From: Rotaria macrura
Taxonomy: Eukaryota > Rotifera > Eurotatoria > Philodinida > Philodinidae
Assembly (NCBI GenBank): GCA_900239685.1
Contig: OENT01000201.1
Coordinates: 1-64,000, forward strand
DNA: 64,000 bases
Direction: 5' to 3'
The translations under genes and the position numbers were made by a program. The notes under the pieces were generated by a model, which saw only the letters and a list, made by a program, of their open reading frames with translations, had not been told where the DNA came from and did no database searches. Of this stretch, positions 11,986 to 21,874 are shown piece by piece; the first letter of the stretch is position 1; the number at the start of each line of letters is the position of its first letter.

Positions 11986-12298
11986 GAAAATAGTGAGTGG
12001 AAGTTTAAGATTGAGAGTTTTTATGCTCCCCTCTAACCATTAAAGACTATAGAAACCAGTGTATTACTCCCTTACAGACATAGCAACCAGTATTATATTT
12101 TCATCATATATCAGAGCATTGTTTACCGTTTACTTCCACGCATATAAATAATAAGAAAAATATTAAATTAATAGAATTAAACAACGAAATATGGAAACTA
12201 ACGAGTGAATAGCAACAATAAAAGCGAAAAATAGGGTATCCATCAGAGAAAGACAATGCAAAAAATTCGTTGTATTATTTTTTCTGTTTTTTCTGTTA
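11986..12298 (+). repeat. Dispersed repeat, copy B
   Basis: Diverged partner of the repeat at 2512-3077, in the same orientation. Shared blocks lie at both ends, but the palindromic insert is absent. It lies inside the proposed long intron of the VCBS gene. Family unrecognised. Confidence 0.45.
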
Positions 12299-12790
12299 GC
12301 CTTATGAGGCTAGTGCTTTAGTGAGTTCCACATTTTAGCCACAACGGGGCTGCACTAACAAGCCTTTTCCAAATAGAATCTCGTCTAGTTTTTGAGAACT
12401 CAAACAAAGTTAAATGAACATATGCACTTGATGATACATCCGTTCACTTTCTTCTATTTACAGTAAAATTTGTTTAAAAGATGCGTATAGTTTTGGAGAA
12501 AGAAGCAATGATACTGATGCGATAAACCACCTGTTTAAGCTCAAACTCTTGTCAATTAAATAGTTTCTTTTGTAAACTATGTTTAGCAAAAAATTTAACA
12601 CAATAATAAAAGTTTCAAATAGTTGTAGAATCAAATTAATGTCATAGTCATAGTGTGTGACGGTGATATTAACAATGAATCAATTATTAATAGTATTTTC
12701 ACTGATGATGAAAAATAACAAACAGAATATGAGAAGTTCTACCTTAAAAACTTGAGCATAATAAAATGCACGTGTATCGATAATTGTCTA

Positions 12791-13152
12791 CCCAGGGGAA
12801 TCATTCCGACAGTTGGATCCGATCGAATCCTCGACAGGAGTCCGATGCCGTTTGATGTGAATTTCTTTAAAACTGATATATTCCTGTAGGAATCCAGGTT
12901 GTGGACCGAATATTAAAATCCTTAGTATTGTAATCCGATCATATCTTACGATCGGATCCGATGGAACCTGTCTGAGGTCTTTGACTGACCTCTAGTGTTG
13001 ACTCCAGATGCTAAATAGTGTCCAAATAATAAAATATGAATTCTCCGTCAGATCCTTTAGTATCGCCTCAACTCAGAATCCTATTAGATTTTATCGGCTA
13101 GTCAGATCTTCTAAGATCCGATAGGATTCAGTATTGAATTCATTCACCTAGG
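12791..13152 (+). mobile_element. 362-bp TA-flanked MITE, copy 1 of a three-copy family
   Basis: Ends are CCCAGGGGAATCATTCC and, reversed, CCTAGGTGAATGAATTC, with TA on both sides (12789-12790, 13153-13154). The body matches 32815-33176 (opposite strand) along its full length, with exactly the same size, and also the shorter, more diverged 32161-32474. Shared blocks include TGATGTGAATTTCT, GATCATATCTTAC and AAATATGAATT. It has no coding capacity. It lies in the proposed VCBS intron. Confidence 0.75.
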
Positions 13153-13854
13153 TATTGAAAAATATGGAATTATCGATTTTTACTCCTCTTCTGCAAAAAA
13201 TACACTAGAACTATTTATTATTTTATCATACTGTTACTAAGAATGAACAGAAAAGTCCCAGGAAATACTTTGGCATTGTATCATACAAGTATTTTTTGGG
13301 TATCAAAGTACTATTTACTACATGAAATCAATAAAAATAAATTTCTACCACTGAATACAATTCTGAGTGTCCCAAAAATCATCTCCGAAGACGAAAACTG
13401 TATGTCTTCGTTGTGTGCTGGCGAAATGAGTCAACTCTTTTTCGGATGGTAGAGAAAACTTGTACGATTTTATTCATAAAGTAGCAGCTTATTAGCACAC
13501 TTGAAATCTAGCATCATCTACTTCAATATGGAATTTATCATCTTTTCCATACACTTCTATCAGTACTCAACCACAAACAATTTGAAGGTCATCCAAAACT
13601 TATTAACAAATCACACTTTGTGAAGTCTTTTACGCTAACCATTTTAGTGGAAAAAAATTCTATTTTCATCGAGAAATGGCAGTACTGGAATCAAAATACC
13701 AGAAAACGTCGCACTGCTCTGACTATAGTGTTATTCACATTTACCAAAATATTTTGATTCTAATACTCTCGTTCCATGATGAAAATAGAATTCTTTTATC
13801 AAAATGATCAGTAAAAAACGCTCTACAAAATATGAATGTCAATAGGTTCTCGAA

Positions 13855-14269
13855 TAGGGGTGGCACTTTAACTTTAAACACTTTAAGTAAAGTGTTAAAG
13901 TTAAAGTGAATTTTTTTTTATACTTATCACTATCCGGACTGATTGATTGATGCGCGCTAGGCTCGCTGCAACCTATGAGATGTACCAGAATGAAAAAATA
14001 AACTAGTTTTACTCGACTTTAAACTTTAAGATCAACGTATAAAGTTATTTAAAGTCGTTTTAAATTGTTTTATTTTCCATTTTTTTGTCGTCTTATAGGT
14101 TGTAGAGGGTCTGGCGGGCATCAATCAACCAGTCCGGATAGTGATAAGTATAAAAAAGAAAATTCAATTTAACTTTAAAAATAAAGTTAAAGTAAATCGC
14201 TTCAAGTTTAATCTTTAAAGTTAAAGTAAATCACTTTAACTTTAAAGTAAAGTTAAAGTGCTACCGCTA
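13855..14269. mobile_element. hAT-type MITE with a perfect 8-bp target duplication
   Basis: TTCTCGAA occurs directly on both sides (13847-13854 and 14270-14277). The element begins TAGGGGTGGCACTTTAAC and ends, reversed, TAGCGGTAGCACTTTAAC. An 8-bp duplication and TAGGGGTGGCA-like tips are typical of the hAT superfamily. The arms are long: an inner block around 13920-13955 (ATACTTATCACTATCCGG) returns inverted near 14125-14155. It is made largely of ACTTTAA words. It has no transposase, so it is non-autonomous. It sits inside the proposed VCBS intron. Confidence 0.82.
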
Positions 14270-14645
14270 TTCTCGAATAGTCTTGCTAATTTTATTCACT
14301 ATTCATAGAAGTACTTTAACTTAAGTCACCAATATTTGCAGAGCTTTTCAATGCAAAAAGATTTGAGATTAACCTGGAAAAATTTTGACAAGTCAGATTG
14401 GATAGAGAAAACTCAAGGATTCAAATAAGCGTTAAGAATTTTTGAAAATCAAAGAACATGAGGAAGTTGTATAAGAATACAAAAACCCAAAATCTATAGT
14501 TTATGTTTGGTATAAATGTGTCTTTTTCTCTTTTAAATGAATGACGATAGTTCTACACAAAGCTATTAAAATTTTTACGAATGAATTAAAACTCGGAAGT
14601 TTTCTCTATCATCAAGATAAAAATCAGCGCCTTTGGTCATCATAC

Positions 14646-15162
14646 AATGGAGATGTACAATTTTCTTTCTGGTAAGTGATTTTTGGGACAATCTGTAGTT
14701 AAAAGTAGTATGTCAAAAGAACCGTATATTAGCTATCGATCCTGATATGTGATTTGAAGTAATTAATTAATATCAAATAGTTTGCATATGAAGAAACAGA
14801 AGAACATACCTCTTGCTGTTGGAGAAGTGAGACAAACTATCAATACACTTGTAGCCATTGTTAGGATTGTGAAGAGAGAAAATGCACCCAAAGCTGTTGC
14901 AGTTCGATGTCTTGACCAAAGCGAATATTCCCTAATAAAAACATTCCATAGATTATGAAGATTGTGAAGAAAAGGAAATGATATACAAATGTGTTGGAAT
15001 TATAGGCAACTTCATCATCTGTGCAGTTACATTGTCAGATCTTGTTGTATTACGTTGATTTTGTGTTGAGTCTTCACGTTGCTCATTATTGATGTGAAGA
15101 TGTTGTTCAGTAATTGAATCTCTGTGTCTGATAGCACCATGATCCACAGAACTTTCATTCAT
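14646..15162 (-). CDS. N-terminal exons of a type II membrane protein, probably the start of the VCBS gene
   Basis: ATG at 15162 opens exon 15162-14987, a polar N-terminus rich in Asn, Gln and His. A 55-base GT-AG intron follows, then exon 14931-14810 (EYSLWSRHRTATALG followed by a hydrophobic run FSLFTILTMATSVLIVCL). A third exon, 14692-14646, reads DCPKNHLPERKLYISI and stops at a GTATGA donor. Phases match at every junction. The last donor is phase 0, as is the acceptor at 11793, so joining gives ...YISI-LKFLPTSENP... and then the first VCBS blade. The product would be a type II membrane protein of about 1850 residues: short cytosolic tail, one TM near residues 70-92, then 35 extracellular repeats. 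The join is inferred; without it the exons would encode a small membrane protein of about 116 residues. Confidence 0.58.
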
Positions 15163-16562
15163 CTATAATGAAATCATAATATTTAACAAATGATAGTTTG
15201 GAGAACATAGTAATAGATCTTATAATACTTTTCTATGAATTACCTTTTATATTATTTATGATGTCCTTTCGATTTAGAAAAGCTGTAAATTCTTGATAAA
15301 TAAGAAAATATTTAAAAGAATAGACCAACTGATTTAATAATTTTAGTCTAGAATTTTAAATGGCAGAAACATTCGTATGTTTTTGAAAATATTGCTAGAC
15401 CTTTATTTGCGAATTACTTCTTGATGAAAACAGAAAATTTTTAACTGTATCGAACGAGTACAAACCAGTTGAAAAAGTTCGAACTTTATCAAAAATTATG
15501 TAGAAAACAGTTCGAACCGATATACAACGAGAAAAACTTGCATACAACTTCGTTTTTGTTGTATTGATTTGATTGATTAAAAATATATATTACAGTAACC
15601 TAATTCATTCAGATCAACTCTCGGTGATTATGATCGATTACTTTTAGTGGTAAAGTTTATTTCGTTTAAATTCTCTCAATTTTAAGTATAAAATAAAAAT
15701 AATGATGCTTACTATGCTTTCTTGTATATGACTATCGTTTATTTGTTCCTTTCAATATTATTTTCTAATCGACAATTCGTTTTATACTTGCAAGCTTATT
15801 TTTCTAGTGCGCAATTCATGCAAGGGTTATTTTTAATTCATGAGACAAAAACAACATCATTATAGCTTTGTAAATAATGTTTATCGTTATAAATCAATGT
15901 GACAGATATATCCTATGAATATAAGCAAACTTGCTTGCAATGTTAATGATAAGGAGCCAATATAAATCATGAGAAAGAAAATTTCTCGATATTTCAACCG
16001 TGACGTTTTTTTCCATTCGTATGGTTTTTTTTCCGTCACTCTCTTTATGTATTGATTAGATACCGATTCGATGAAAACAACTGAAAGAATAAAATAGCTG
16101 AAAAAAAATCGATTAACGTTATTTTTTTCATATGAATCTTGTAATACAGAAAAATAGAGTAAGCAACTGAATCGTCTGGAGTTTTAAAGTGTCTAACTGA
16201 ACACGATTAATGCAACAATACGAAATATACTGTAGGAGTTTCATATCATACGAATAGACTGTTTTTTCTTAATGTACAAGGAAGGAAATAGTATTATACC
16301 ACAGGATACCACTATAATTTCAAACAGAGTAATTAATGAATTTTATATAAAACGAAAGCTCATCACAAAGGGAGTTTATGAATATTAAATGATAAGGGTT
16401 ATGAAAACTTTCGTATGTCGAACTCTCAAAATTTATAGAACTTTGTAGAATACAATCATTATAATTTGACTTAAGTGAATTGTAAGGCAAAGAAAACAAA
16501 GAAATTTCTTTGGAAAAATTGAGCGAATCATTATTCTTGAGATTATAAGACATAATTCTATC
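15163..16562. other. Upstream region of the VCBS gene, no gene seen
   Basis: AT-rich sequence. A frame at 16320-16553 (minus) begins with ATG but has low-complexity composition (Asn, Ser, Phe, Tyr) and no recognisable motif, so it is not called. The promoter of the VCBS gene probably lies in the first few hundred bases; no specific element can be named. Confidence 0.4.
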
Positions 16563-16928
16563 TAGGGCAATCCAAAAGTAGTGTCGTCAACGTCTTATTT
16601 TCTTATAGTAAGAAAAAAAATTTTGTTGTCTTCCTTTTGAATAGATAGACCATGTTTCGCCTTGTCTTTGCATATTATTCGACCGATCTTCACTCAATAT
16701 TAGAATGAAAAGATTTCGTAAGAATTGTTTTTCTTGGAAACTGTCTGATTCCATTACATTATGTCATCACTTGTGGATGTTTGTTTTTTTCGTTCTTTTT
16801 CTTGTGTTACCATGTAATTAGCGCAGATATGTCAGTGCGCAAAATGTGATAATGATGCAGAATAAAAGAAAAAAGAAAGAAATTTAACGAATGTCTTTCT
16901 TATCAAATTTTCGACATAATCGTCTTCA

Positions 16929-17785
16929 TTATTCACACAGCTGCATTCTTTGAATCAATTGATCAAAAGTACTTTTATATTCATCTTTGTTCTGAGAGTA
17001 CATAAACTCCATCACAACATTACGTAATGATTTTAAATCTTGTTGATCGACCAGAGCTTCTTTGATTAAGTCCAATACAACCAAAAGTGATATGGTACCC
17101 GATCTGGAGAGTTACGTGGATGTGGCATTATTGTAATGTCTTCCGATTCAAGTTAACTGGTCACATCTTTATGAACATATGATGTTTCGTTATCGTCATA
17201 AATTATAATACAACAACTGCCACAGGATGGTCTTTAACATTTGATTTCATCGATGAGAGTTCGCAAACAATGTTGATATAATAAGGGTGATCAACTATTG
17301 CTCTCATTCCCATATGATTAATAAGAACAGGACCATTTGACTTAAAGAAAATGGAAAATAATGTCGCTAGAGCAAACTTAATGAGTCGAATCACAACAGG
17401 TGAATGATATCATTTTGCGACTAACGTAGCACCTGATGACTGTCGGTTAATATGTTGATCTTTAAATCGTGTCTCGTCATCAGCTCATACAATGACATAG
17501 ATGTCATGTTCCTTTTTGGAATTTAGCTAAATTTTCCTTGTATAATCGAACTCACTCTGACGATTGAAAATCATTCAGATCCTGGAGTAGATGACGAGCG
17601 GTGAGTTTCTTAATTTTCAGGTGGTCCAAGATGATTCGATGAACAGTCCCTATAACTTAAATCAATTTGCTTCTGCCCTTCTTCAATTTTAATGTAAGGA
17701 TCATGATCGATAAAATGGCGAACTTATTCTATATTTGAAGATGTAGTTCCCCAGTGTTTGGCCTTTCAGGTCTTACTTCATCTTC

Positions 17786-17829
<44 letters not shown>

Positions 17830-17974
17830 ACGAAACGATTTAGACCATCTTTGAATTTTTCTAAGAGCAGGAGCTTGATCACCGTAAACAAGATAATTCA
17901 TTATCAATAACGCTTGGTGGAATGTTAAGTTCGCTACGCACTTTAATAAAGAAGCAAATTTTTTCTGTACTCAT
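16929..17974 (-). pseudogene. Decayed mariner-family transposase
   Basis: On the minus strand the relic starts at MSTEKICFFIKVRSE and ends at LIQRMQLCE. At about 1.05 kb it matches the roughly 345-residue size of mariner transposases. Recognisable blocks in order are: YGDQAPALRKIQRWSKSFRE (N-terminal helix-turn-helix region); RHFIDHDPYI; SYGTVHRIILDHLKIKKLTA; ADDETRF (first catalytic Asp region); CCIIIYDDNETSYVHKDV (second Asp region); and PHPRNSPDRVPYHF, equivalent to the HPxYSPDLAPxDF third-Asp motif. The blocks lie in different frames with several stops and frameshifts, so no intact protein is encoded. The family is cut-and-paste DDD transposases. The order and spacing of the blocks make the assignment firm despite decay. 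Confidence 0.85.
17792..17826 (+). repeat. (CT)n microsatellite
   Basis: About 35 bases of CT repeat inside the mariner transposase relic. It corresponds to an Arg/Glu-rich stretch in the minus-strand frame and has probably expanded since the gene died. Confidence 0.95.
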
Positions 17975-18649
17975 CTGAAACAAATAGACACTTTTAAGGC
18001 CCAAATCAACTCAATTTTTTTGGACGTTTCAAAAATATTGCAGTAAACTATATAAATACACAAAAAAGATAAGACGCGACGTATCTCGTATCATATATGG
18101 TATGCATAGACAACTAATCACATGGAAAGACGAGGAAAACAAGAAAAAACAAGGGAAGAAAGAAAAAAAAACGTATGCAAGAATGATGATATCATGTAAT
18201 GCAACCCGCCAACTTGCAACAGAAAAAGTTCTTACCACAGTTTTTTATTCTTTTATTGAGTGAAGATCGATCGAATAACATGTAAGTATAGAGAGAAAGA
18301 TGCTCTATCTATTCACAAAACAAAGAAAACGTTTTTTTCCTTGCCATGAGGGAATAAGACCTTAACGACACTACTTTTTGATTGCTCTAAGTATTTACTA
18401 AAGTAAAGATGAAGAGTACGAGTGAGCTTCACATTTCTCGTTATGAGCTATGCCACAGATTTTAATCAAATAGATTAATTTAGATTAGATCGAATTCTCT
18501 TTTAGAAATATGAGATAGAAAATAAAATTCTATCAAATAAACCATAATCAAAATTAAGAAACGAACTATTTCCTATATTGATTGTCATGATTAGTTATGT
18601 TTCGTTTTCAAATAAATTTACTTGATGTCCAAGGAAAATCATCAGATCT

Positions 18650-18840
18650 TCAAAGACATAGTGCTTGTAAATGAGACATATCAATATTAAGAAAAGGTTC
18701 AAAATGTTTGCCATTATGAACATACTCATTTGTACTAATATTACAACTTGGAATGCCAACTTCAGCATATTAAACCGCACTTGATGCATTTTCTCTCAAG
18801 CCATTAAAAGCCCAAAAATTAATTGACATAAAAATGTGAT
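18650..18840 (-). pseudogene. Coding-like fragment of unknown family
   Basis: One minus-strand frame reads as plausible extracellular protein: WAFNGLRENASSAV, one stop, then YAEVGIPSCNISTNEYVHNG and KHFEPFLNIDMSHLQ. It contains an N-glycosylation sequon (NIST) and a Cys. It lies downstream, on the same strand, of the DEG/ENaC-like exons at 19799-20086 and could be a remnant of the same gene; that is only a positional guess. Confidence 0.3.
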
Positions 18841-18849
18841 TTAGTTTTA

Positions 18850-19798
18850 TAGAATTTCTTTTTTCTTTTTATTTACATAATTGCTTTTATTCATTTTAAG
18901 CAAGCATATAGAGTATTTCATTAATTTCGAAGCTCGGCAAAAATTAATTAATATGCAGAGAAAGAACTATCTATAATTGAATGTATCTATATAAAGTTTG
19001 AATACAGCCGTGCTAAGGTTTCAAACGATATTATATTGAATGATATCTTCTCTTGTAAGAATAGTAATATCAATATTAGAATATAATGTTCCAATGTTTC
19101 GGAATCCACCTGCATGAATTTTCTTAACAAAAACACTATAATTGACAGATACACTTGTTGAGTTTATTACAGAAATATTACTTCGCCAATTCATTTAGGA
19201 ATTTTGTGAATAATCTTTTTACAATCAGCAGAAGTTATTTTTCTCCATTCTTTGTTTCATCTAGTTTTTAATTGTTTAAAGTTTGTAAAAGGAAATTTGT
19301 TCATTTTCAAAAGTCCACTCTTTGTTGTTGTGCTTGTGCGGTGTGTGCATTTACATCAGCTTTTTTTAAAACTCATTCGTTCAAAGTATAATATGACTGA
19401 ACAACTGATCAGCGACTCATAGATATGTTTTAAATACAAGACTATGAAAACTATTTACTAGTTTATATGAAATATTCATTTGAAAGTAAAACGAAAATTC
19501 ATTAAGGTTTTTTAATAATGTCATAGATAGACTTACATTTCAAAGAAAAAGAAATTTACGAAAAGTTTCATACTTACATTTTCAATAACATGTAAAAGCC
19601 ATTGAAATTTTGAATGAGAAAGATATTTGAATTGCACAGGCATTGGAATTAGGTACGCAAATTATTCTTGCGCGTACTTTATCGTCGACTGTAAATTGAC
19701 AACCATGATCTAAAAAACTTTAATTTTCTCTGTAGATTTTATTTATAATAAAAGAATACAATTTCAAACACTATTGTAAACAAGGATTATTTATTTCA
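18850..19798. other. Interval with scattered minus-strand coding-like pieces
   Basis: Two minus-strand open pieces stand out. One, around 19620-19735, reads DHGCQFTVDDKVRARIICVP (Cys-rich). The other, around 19015-19190, begins MNWRSNISVINSTSVSVNYS and has several sequons. Both could be exons or relics of an extracellular domain belonging to the DEG/ENaC-like start upstream. Splice phases were not resolved. Confidence 0.3.
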
Positions 19799-20086
19799 GA
19801 ACGGAAAACTAACCGTTATTTCATCTATATTTTCATCGTACTTAAAATGATTGCTTATCATTATTCAAAAATTATTAATCATATAAGAGTGATGAAAAAG
19901 TTACTTGGTTAAGGAATAACTGATCGTGGAAAACATACTAGACCACAGAAATGTACTGATTAAAACAAAAAGAAAGATACAGAACTTTTTTCTATGATCC
20001 TTTTGTACGAAATAAAAACTGTTTTTGCTAGGAAAAATCTCTCTCAAAGTTGTGCCATGCACTTTGCTCGTTTCATCATCACACAC
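19799..20086 (-). pseudogene. DEG/ENaC-like sodium channel N-terminal exons (partial or decayed)
   Basis: Exon 20086-19905 reads ETSKVHGTTLREIFPSKN followed by RKKFCIFLFVLISTFLWSS. The Thr/Ser-x-x-His-Gly motif just before TM1, with a basic residue before the helix, is the hallmark of the degenerin/epithelial sodium channel and ASIC family. A 51-base GT-AG intron joins in phase to YSLT-NNHFKYDENIDEITV-SFP, which fits the start of the extracellular domain (family pattern ending in FPAVTIC). After the FP a stop follows and no clear continuation was found, so the gene is partial, has an unresolved intron or is broken. These channels are plasma-membrane trimers gated by peptides, protons or mechanical force. 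Other readings are possible; the HG motif plus hydrophobic helix is the main support. Confidence 0.42.
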
Positions 20087-20584
20087 CTGCTAAACGGCTA
20101 AAATGTAATTACTGATAACATCAACTTCACAACATCATAATTGAGAGGTTTTATTATTACTTTTGCAAGTGAATACAAACTTTTTTGTTACTAGTAACTC
20201 TATATTATTGGATAGCTGTCTCCTTACGAATCACTTAGTAACGTAACAATAATTGATGATTTTTAGTCGTACTTCAGTGATACAAGAGTTTTTTGCTCGG
20301 AGAAGCAAAAAATATTTATTTTATTTTTTTTCCATATTTTGGCAAAAATTGATTTTCGTAAAGTACACCAAAGATAGAATGCTAAAATAGAGAACGAATA
20401 ATGTCATTATATATTTGTTACTTATTTAAACTCTCAACTTTTGTTCTTCCATAAATGATAATCGACGTCTTAGCAGTATGATCTTCTCTCTGTTGCACTC
20501 TTAAACAATCTGTCACGACATCTAATATGAAACTATCGCTAGATGTTTAATTAGGAGTGTCAGATTAGAATTAGTGTGAGTATA
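20087..20584. other. No gene seen
   Basis: AT-rich sequence upstream of the DEG/ENaC-like exons. No initiating exon could be identified on the minus strand. Confidence 0.4.
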
Positions 20585-20828
20585 CCAAAGGGGAAACAGG
20601 TGATTTTTTTATTTTAAATCAATTTCAAATAAAAAATAATCAGTGACCCGATTGAAATGATTAAAATTGGTATCCTTGATGTTCGAAATATCAATCTAGA
20701 GAGGGACAGTTTAAATCCAATTTTCTTGATTTCTGTGATTGTTTTGATTTTTCTGATTGAAATCGATTGATTTAAATCAAAAACATTCGAAAAATCACAA
20801 AAATCCGAATCAGCTATTTCCCCCTTGG
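20585..20828. mobile_element. MITE with CCAAAGGGGAAA-type inverted repeats
   Basis: The left end CCAAAGGGGAAACAGGTGATT and the right end reversed CCAAGGGGGAAATAGCTGATT match at 17 or so of 21 positions. The interior is rich in GATTTAAATC and TTTTTGATTT words. It has no reading frame. The target duplication is not clear, so the superfamily is left open. Confidence 0.55.
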
Positions 20829-21032
20829 GACATTCATTAATGCTAATATTAATGCTTTTGCATTAGAGTTACTTTTTAACTGAATGCTTAAGCACTATTG
20901 GCATTAACATTAATTAATATCCAGGCATTATTGGAACTAGAGTTAATTTATGCCCTCTGTAAGCATTAAATAAAAAAATAACACTAACGCTTCAGTATTA
21001 GCATTTTGCTTAACTTAATGCCAATACGATAG
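20829..21032. repeat. AATGC-rich repeat fragment
   Basis: Dense ATTAATGC/GCATTAA words, similar to 2085-2135. The right end reversed reads TAGGGCTATCGTATTGGC, reminiscent of hAT tips. The left end is not defined, because the previous MITE abuts it. Confidence 0.35.
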
Positions 21033-21310
21033 CCCTACTTCAGAGTGTGGATTATTTAGATAATAGAAACTATAGGGAATGTGAATATCGAAGCATTGCA
21101 TCTCATCAACTTCAGAAATTGATGAAGCATCTAGTATGATCGTAGTACCGGGTCGAAAAACGAAAGGTGCATTTTCTCTTCGTTTTCATTAGACATTGAC
21201 GTATGAAAGATGATATATGTTATGCCAGCATTGCCATCATCATAATTATCGCTATCTTCCACACCAGAATCGTTTGCTTTCATATCAATATTGTCGTCGT
21301 ACCCTTCGAA
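21033..21310 (-). pseudogene. Coding-like minus-strand segment, unknown family, probably broken
   Basis: Two adjoining frames look like real protein. The upstream part reads SDNYDDGNAGITYIIFHTSM with an acidic stretch before it. The downstream part reads NAPFVFRPGTTIILDASSIS then EVDEMQCFDIHIPYSFYY. The switch between frames happens without room for an intron, suggesting a frameshift. A MITE-like sequence follows directly. No family recognised. Confidence 0.35.
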
Positions 21311-21874
21311 ATGTGGGTGTTGGTATCAATATGACTTTGACTTAGGAGCAAAAACCCGATATTCACACCCGCCTCACATATTGTATTTATAGAACTTTGC
21401 AAGTTTTATTCGATTTTTACGATCGGATGAGTTAAAAGATCTTTTGAATTGTCATTAATAGCAAAGATATTTCTTACTAGGGGTATCGAACATAGAAATT
21501 AGTGTAACAAAGAATAATTTTATTATAGAAATTTTTCAGAATTCGCTAGACGACTCACGAAAGTATTGAATGATTAAGTTCAGATCATTGGCTTCAGCTT
21601 ACCTTCGTGATTCTTTCCATCGATGCTTCAGTGATAACTATAATGAGGATTGGTTAAAGCAGAGCATTTGATACTATTGAAAAATGAAATTCACATACTC
21701 ACATCTTCGAGCTATTGGTATTGGCATTTTCTTCAGCATCGAGCTCAAAGTCATGTGGCATTGTCTATAGATGATTCTCGTTTGATCAAAACTTTTGATA
21801 ATCTCTATAAAACTGAAATATGTAGCAACTAGAACTCCATGAAAAATAAATACAAGAAACTATTTATTGATATA

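Larger units (their letters stand above)
16563..18389 (-). mobile_element. Tc1/mariner element with both inverted repeats and TA duplication, decayed
   Basis: The left end, after TA, reads GGGCAATCCAAAAGTAGTG. The right end reversed, before TA, reads GAGCAATCAAAAAGTAGTG. Similarity continues for about 40 bases (GTCGTCAACGTCTTATT / GTCGTTAAGGTCTTATT). Between them lies a minus-strand transposase relic. Full length is about 1.83 kb. Divergence of the ends and the broken reading frame indicate an old insertion that can no longer make its own enzyme. A long CT/GA microsatellite has grown inside the transposase region. Confidence 0.88.

Noticed and set aside
18595-18789. Hydrophobic 64-codon minus-strand frame resembling a membrane protein
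   Set aside because: The neighbouring frame over the same bases reads as better protein (YAEVGIPSCNISTNEY), so the hydrophobic reading is probably a shadow.
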